Origin: an uncultured Eubacteriales bacterium
GTDB taxonomy: Bacteria; Bacillota_A; Clostridia; Oscillospirales; Acutalibacteraceae
Reading direction: 5' to 3'
DNA: 12,170 nucleotides
Assembly (NCBI GenBank): GCA_934454005.1
Contig: CAKSGI010000046.1
Coordinates: forward strand, 1-12,170
Position 1 is the stretch's first letter, and each line of letters starts with the position of its first letter. Below, piece by piece: positions 6,948-12,170 of this stretch. The position numbers and the translations under genes were made by a program. A model generated the notes under the pieces. That model saw only the letters and a list, made by a program, of their open reading frames with translations, was not told the DNA's origin and ran no database searches.

Positions 6948-7000
6948 TTGACCTCCAGAAGTTAGAATAAAAGGTCTAACAATTGGAGGTCAATTTTGTT
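6948..7000 (+). terminator. Terminator hairpin between tetR and groEL
   Basis: Outer 10-bp stem TTGACCTCCA / TGGAGGTCAA (6948-6957, 6984-6993), a 3x3 internal loop, inner 6-bp stem GTTAGA / TCTAAC (6961-6966, 6975-6980) and an 8-nt loop. TTTTGTT (6994-7000) follows on the plus strand, so it best suits the TetR-family gene. On the minus strand AATTAATTAA follows, which is a poor U-tract, so termination of groEL here is less certain. The stem repeats the groEL ribosome-binding region. Confidence 0.75.
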
Positions 7001-7032
7001 ATTATAAAAAGAAATCTACTAATACTCTTCTA

Positions 7033-8694
<1,662 letters not shown>

Positions 8695-8723
8695 TTAAAT
8701 AGTTAATTAAAAATAATAAGTTT

Positions 8724-9038
<315 letters not shown>

Positions 9039-9042
9039 TTAA

Positions 9043-9069
9043 TTAGCACTCTTATGTCCTGAGTGCTAA
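9043..9069. promoter_or_regulatory. CIRCE operator (HrcA binding site)
   Basis: TTAGCACTC (9043-9051), 9-nt spacer, GAGTGCTAA (9061-9069): an exact match to the CIRCE consensus. It lies about 35 nt upstream of groES, at or just after the predicted transcription start. HrcA binding represses groESL until heat or misfolded protein titrates GroEL. hrcA itself is not in the window. Confidence 0.97.
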
Positions 9070-9074
9070 TTATT

Positions 9075-9103
9075 ATTTTATACACTATTTGGAAAAAAAT
9101 CAA
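9075..9103 (-). promoter_or_regulatory. Sigma-A promoter of groESL
   Basis: On the minus strand TTGATT (9098-9103) as -35 and TATAAAAT (9075-9082) as -10 region; the spacer is 15 or 17 nt depending on whether TATAAA or TAAAAT is taken. The predicted start falls within CIRCE, as is usual for HrcA-controlled operons. Confidence 0.65.
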
Positions 9104-9127
9104 GTATATTTTTTATAAATTTTAAAT

Positions 9128-9156
9128 TTTATAATATTTTTTATTTATGATATAAT
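9128..9156 (+). promoter_or_regulatory. Extended -10 promoter of the RhuM-Fic gene
   Basis: TATAAT (9151-9156) preceded by TGA at 9148-9150. The -35 position 17 nt upstream reads TTTATA, weak. A good extended -10 can work with a weak -35. Expected start is near 9163. Confidence 0.5.
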
Positions 9157-9218
9157 TGTTGTTACTTATATATTTAAACTTTTTATATTTAATCTTTGTA
9201 AAAAAAGGATGTAAATCA

Positions 9219-10163
9219 ATGAACCGAAAAACTAAATTAGTGATATTCAGAGCAAGTGATAAAAATATAAAGTTAGATGTAAATATTGAAGATGATACAG
9301 TTTGGCTGTCATTAGAACAAATGTCAGAACTTTTTGAGAGAAATAAATCTACAATTTCTCGACATATAAAAAATATTTTTCTAGAGGATGAATTATTACA
9401 AGATTCAGTTGTTGCAAATTTTGCAACAACTGCTAATGACGGAAAAATATATAACGTAGCTTACTATAACTTAGACGTTATAATATCTGTTGGATATAGA
9501 GTAAAATCAAAGCGTGGTGTTGAATTTCGTAAATGGGCTAACAACATACTCAAAGATTACATATTGAAAGGATATGCTGTAAATAATAATCGTATAAACC
9601 AACTTGGAGAGATTGTACGTATTATGAAACGAGCCAACAATCAGCTTGATAGCAAACAAGTATTAGATGTTATAGAAAAATACACTATAGCATTAAATCT
9701 TCTTGATGACTATGATCATCAAAGAATAAAAAAACCTGATGGAAATATTACAACTTATATTTTAAACTATGAAGAATGTAAAAGTATTATTTCAAATATG
9801 AAATTTGGTGAAAAAAATAAATTATTTGGGAATGAAAAAGATAATTCTTTTAAATCCAGTATTAGTGCTATATATCAAACATTTGATAATCAGGAAATTT
9901 ACCCTTCACTTGAAGAGAAAGCTGCAAATTTGCTTTATCTAATAACTAAAAATCACTCTTTTTCAGATGGAAATAAACGAATAGCAGCAACAATGTTTCT
10001 TTATTTTCTTGATAAAAATAATGCTCTTTTTAAAAACAACAAAAAGATAATTGATGATTATACACTGGTATCAATAACAATAATGATTGCAGAATCAAAA
10101 CCTTCAGAGAAAGAGACATTAATAAAATTAATAATGAATTTTTTACAAAATGATCAAATATAA
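9219..10163 (+). CDS. RhuM-family protein with C-terminal Fic/Doc domain
   Basis: A 314-aa two-domain protein. Residues 28-120 match the RhuM family: VWLSLEQMSELFERNKSTISRHIKNIF contains a helix-turn-helix (28-54), followed by the conserved SVVANFATTANDGK (63-76) and YYNLDVIISVGYRVKSKRGVEFRKWA (82-107). Residues ~160-312 are a Fic domain with H246-S-F-S-D250-G-N-K-R254, the HxFx[DE]GN[GK]R motif that transfers AMP or another phosphate-containing group to a protein hydroxyl. The His is intact, so it may be active. The target is unknown. I start at ATG 9219 (AGGA 9 nt upstream), not at the upstream in-frame TTG 9156, which would add an unrelated hydrophobic stretch. It stands alone between groESL and spo0A with no antitoxin gene seen; it looks like accessory cargo. 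Confidence 0.85.
   Translation: MNRKTKLVIFRASDKNIKLDVNIEDDTVWLSLEQMSELFERNKSTISRHIKNIFLEDELLQDSVVANFATTANDGKIYNVAYYNLDVIISVGYRVKSKRGVEFRKWANNILKDYILKGYAVNNNRINQLGEIVRIMKRANNQLDSKQVLDVIEKYTIALNLLDDYDHQRIKKPDGNITTYILNYEECKSIISNMKFGEKNKLFGNEKDNSFKSSISAIYQTFDNQEIYPSLEEKAANLLYLITKNHSFSDGNKRIAATMFLYFLDKNNALFKNNKKIIDDYTLVSITIMIAESKPSEKETLIKLIMNFLQNDQI
9407..9431. repeat. Perfect 25-nt palindrome inside the RhuM-Fic gene
   Basis: AGTTGTTGCAAA (9407-9418), centre T, TTTGCAACAACT (9420-9431). All 12 pairs match. It lies in codons for the SVVANFATTA stretch of the RhuM domain. The protein sequence there is partly symmetric when back-translated, which explains some but not necessarily all of the symmetry. 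Confidence 0.8.
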
Positions 10164-10206
10164 AAAAATCGACAAATCATTCAGAATACTCTGAACAATT
10201 TGTCGA
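10162..10206 (-). terminator. Intrinsic terminator of spo0A
   Basis: Hairpin with outer 9-bp stem TCGACAAAT / ATTTGTCGA (10169-10177, 10198-10206), a 2x2 internal loop, inner 6-bp stem TTCAGA / TCTGAA (10180-10185, 10190-10195) and a 4-nt loop. On the minus strand seven T residues follow (10162-10168). It begins 5 nt after the spo0A stop. The T-tract overlaps the stop codon of the convergent RhuM-Fic gene. Confidence 0.93.
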
Positions 10207-10211
10207 CCGTA

Positions 10212-11003
10212 CTAACTAGCAGATTTAACTTGCAGACGTAATTTATCGCTTATCATAGCAATAAATTCTGAATTAGTGGGTTTCCCTCTACCATTATGAA
10301 TTGTATATCCAAAATATGAATTCAATACATCTACATCTCCTCTGTCCCATGCAACTTCAATTGCATGTCTAATTGCTCTTTCAACTCTAGATGATGTGGT
10401 AGAAAAATTTTTAGCAACAGCTGGATAAAGTTGTTTTGTCACTGCATTAATTATATCTGGATTTTCAACTGACATAATTATAGAGTTTCTTAAATAATGA
10501 TACCCTTTTATATGAGCGGGTACACCTATTTGATGCAACATCTCTGTAACTTTGACTTCTAAATCTTTACCATTATTACTTTGTTTGTCACCCATAGAGT
10601 CATTTTTTGCTAATGTTCCTAACTTTCTAGCTGACGTGAATTGTAGAATTCTTTCTGCTAAGTCTTTTAAGCTAAAAGGTTTAATAGCAAAATATGATGC
10701 TCCTGCTTGCATGGATTCTCTTTCTAAAACCGGGCTTGCAAAATTTGATAAGACTATAAATATAGGGGGAGTTATAGCATTGTTTTGCGTTACTTTTTTG
10801 ATCACGGCTATAGCGTCAGCTCTAGGCATAAATAAATCCATAATTACTACATCAGGTTTCTTTTCTTTAATCATTTCAATAACTCTAAGTCCGTCTTTTG
10901 AAATAAAATATGATTCAAAACCATATTCATCAAAAACCCTTGAATTATTCTGATCAAACTCGACACAGTCTTCTGCAATTAGTACTTTTAAATGATTTAA
11001 CAT
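10212..11003 (-). CDS. spo0A: Sporulation master regulator Spo0A
   Basis: Response regulator that, once phosphorylated, binds 0A boxes (TGTCGAA) and commits the cell to sporulation. It has 263 aa, full length. The receiver domain (1-~120) has the acidic pair E11-D12, phospho-acceptor D56 in DVVIMDLFMPRADAI, S86 in VLSNF and K108 in IKPF. A linker (~125-148) leads to the Spo0A_C DNA-binding domain (~149-260) with VTEMLHQIGVPAHIKGYHYLRNSI, STTSSRVERAIRHAIEVAWDRG (recognition region) and SYFGYTIHNGRGKPTNSEFIAMISDKLRL, all typical. GGAGG is 7 nt before the ATG. It follows spoIVB in the same direction, the order conserved in spore formers, but has its own promoter at 11039-11067 and a strong terminator. 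Confidence 0.97.
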   Translation of the reverse strand: MLNHLKVLIAEDCVEFDQNNSRVFDEYGFESYFISKDGLRVIEMIKEKKPDVVIMDLFMPRADAIAVIKKVTQNNAITPPIFIVLSNFASPVLERESMQAGASYFAIKPFSLKDLAERILQFTSARKLGTLAKNDSMGDKQSNNGKDLEVKVTEMLHQIGVPAHIKGYHYLRNSIIMSVENPDIINAVTKQLYPAVAKNFSTTSSRVERAIRHAIEVAWDRGDVDVLNSYFGYTIHNGRGKPTNSEFIAMISDKLRLQVKSAS

Positions 11004-11038
11004 AATTTATCCTCCAGTTAATGATTGATGATGTAATA

Positions 11039-11067
11039 ATATTACCATATATTGGAATTTTTGGCAA
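11039..11067 (-). promoter_or_regulatory. Sigma-A promoter of spo0A
   Basis: On the minus strand -35 TTGCCA (11062-11067), 17-nt spacer ending TGG, -10 TAATAT (11039-11044), an extended -10. The predicted start is ~30 nt before the ATG. I saw no clear sigma-H promoter and no TGTCGAA box in the intergenic region. Confidence 0.7.
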
Positions 11068-11279
11068 TAGTTTGTGTTAAAAAATTTGTTTAATGTATAG
11101 TTGCATAATAACTCGATCGATTTTGTAACTCTTTTTTATCAATTTTATATATTGATTTTTTGTTATTTGTTGATATCTCACTTAAAGGTATACCAATAAT
11201 TGATTATATTACTTTGAACCATTACCGTAATATTTGTGATAAATTCTTTTTAAATTTGGCGCTATTTGTCTTTTTATCT
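11068..11279. other. AT-rich spoIVB-spo0A spacer without a gene
   Basis: No convincing ORF. An ATCAAT / ATTGAT stem with TTTTTT after it lies near 11138-11164 on the plus strand, in the wrong direction to end spoIVB. A minus-strand TATAAT (11203-11208) has no good -35. No terminator for spoIVB is evident, so read-through into spo0A is possible. Confidence 0.4.
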
Positions 11280-12170
11280 TTATTTTATCATATTTTCAAT
11301 AAATATACCGTATCCTTTTGTTGGATCATTAACAAACACATGTGTAACTGCCCCTACTAATTTATTATCCTGAATAATCGGGCTACCACTCATTCCCTGA
11401 ACTATTCCTCCTGTTGCATTTAAAAGCCTCTCATCTTTTATAACTATAATCATATTTTTTGTTGGACTTTTCTCTCTATAATTTATATTTGTAATTTCTA
11501 TATCGTAATATTCTGGCGTTTCCCCCAAAATAGTGGTTAAAATTTTTGCATCGCCAGTTCTAACTTGTTGTTTCATAGCAACTGCAAGTTTTTCATTATT
11601 AGTCGGTTTAGAATACAGTGTACCATAGATTCCAGTGTTAGTATTAGCTGTTAGTTTTCCAATAGGGTTATAGTCGCTAAAATACCCCTTTAATTCTCCT
11701 GGATTCCCCTTTTCCCCTTTTATTATTCCATCAATACATGCTTTAACTATATCCCCATGCATAAGCGGCATTAATTCACCTGTATCAACATCACATATAC
11801 CGTGCCCTAAACCAGCAAATTCTCCCGTTTTATCATTATAAAAAGTTAGTGATCCTATGCCTGCTGCACTGTCTCTAATCCATAATCCTATTTTATAACT
11901 ATTATCGGCACAACATTTAACAGGTGTTAAAACGGTTTCTATATTTACATTATTTCTTAACACAGACAATTTAATCTCCGAGTCGCCATTATTTTGAATT
12001 ATATTTGTAAATTCCTCATTACTATTTATAGTTTCGTTATTTGCTTGAATAATAGTATCTCCCTCTTTAAGACCAGCCTGTGCTGCAGGATTAACAGTTC
12101 CTTGATCTGTTTCAACGTTAGAAATTCCTATTATAACAACACCTTTTGTGAAAATTTTAACACCAAAGGG
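11280..12170 (-). CDS. spoIVB: SpoIVB serine peptidase, 5' part cut by window edge
   Basis: Sporulation peptidase secreted from the forespore; it cleaves SpoIVFA and so triggers pro-sigma-K processing in the mother cell. The frame is open to the right edge, giving 296 visible residues; the signal/membrane anchor and first part are missing. The visible N-terminal part is a PDZ domain (PFGVKIFTKGVVIIGIS, then AAQAGLKEGDTIIQANNETI, 29-48). The SpoIVB peptidase (S55) domain follows, with H123 in GLGHGICD, D246 in VIKDERLL and S261 in GIVQGMSGSP. The 15-residue Asp-Ser spacing equals that of the B. subtilis triad as I recall it (D363, S378). A TTG at 11969 is not the start, because PDZ coding continues upstream. 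It precedes spo0A, as usual. Confidence 0.95.
   Translation of the reverse strand, partial: PFGVKIFTKGVVIIGISNVETDQGTVNPAAQAGLKEGDTIIQANNETINSNEEFTNIIQNNGDSEIKLSVLRNNVNIETVLTPVKCCADNSYKIGLWIRDSAAGIGSLTFYNDKTGEFAGLGHGICDVDTGELMPLMHGDIVKACIDGIIKGEKGNPGELKGYFSDYNPIGKLTANTNTGIYGTLYSKPTNNEKLAVAMKQQVRTGDAKILTTILGETPEYYDIEITNINYREKSPTKNMIIVIKDERLLNATGGIVQGMSGSPIIQDNKLVGAVTHVFVNDPTKGYGIFIENMIK

Noticed and set aside
9156..9158. Upstream TTG as start of the RhuM-Fic protein
   Set aside because: It overlaps the -10 region, has no Shine-Dalgarno, and adds 21 hydrophobic residues not expected in the family; the ATG at 9219 has AGGA at good spacing.
10169..10207. TGTCGA words in the spo0A terminator as 0A boxes
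   Set aside because: They are the arms of the terminator stem, downstream of the gene, and do not match TGTCGAA fully.
11160..11360. 66-codon plus-strand frame overlapping the end of spoIVB
   Set aside because: No ribosome-binding site, no recognisable domain, and it overlaps the well-supported 3' end of spoIVB on the other strand.

Overview
The window comes from an AT-rich, endospore-forming Firmicute of the class Clostridia. The evidence is a spoIVB-spo0A pair, ThyX instead of ThyA, a clostridial nifS-nifU pair, and groESL behind a perfect CIRCE operator. I cannot name a genus. No rRNA, tRNA, CRISPR array or insertion sequence was seen.

Left part (1-3102, minus strand): a tight operon runs thyX - tmk - DUF2156 protein - GNAT acetyltransferase. 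The last gene runs off the left edge. ThyX makes dTMP and Tmk phosphorylates it to dTDP. The role of the two acyltransferase-like proteins downstream is not evident. The operon leaves a strong extended -10 promoter that diverges from rnhA (RNase HI, plus strand).

Middle (3700-5590): nifS (cysteine desulfurase) and nifU (Fe-S scaffold) form a plus-strand pair closed by a terminator. Both leaders hold perfect inverted repeats. In nifU a 14-bp repeat sits between the only Shine-Dalgarno sequence and the start codon. Next (5594-6906) come a small PAP2-like membrane protein and a TetR-family regulator, divergently transcribed, with a palindrome over overlapping promoters.

Right part: groES-groEL on the minus strand (7033-9069) under HrcA/CIRCE control; an accessory plus-strand gene joining a RhuM DNA-binding-type domain to a Fic domain (9219-10163); then spo0A (minus, 10212-11003) with its own promoter and terminator; then the 3' two thirds of spoIVB (minus, 11280 to the right edge).

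Most of the window is housekeeping. The best leads are the nifU leader hairpin, the copy of the groEL ribosome-binding region in the hairpin after groEL, the RhuM-Fic gene with an internal 25-nt palindrome, and the unexplained acyltransferase genes in the dTMP operon. I did not find a clear new multi-gene system.
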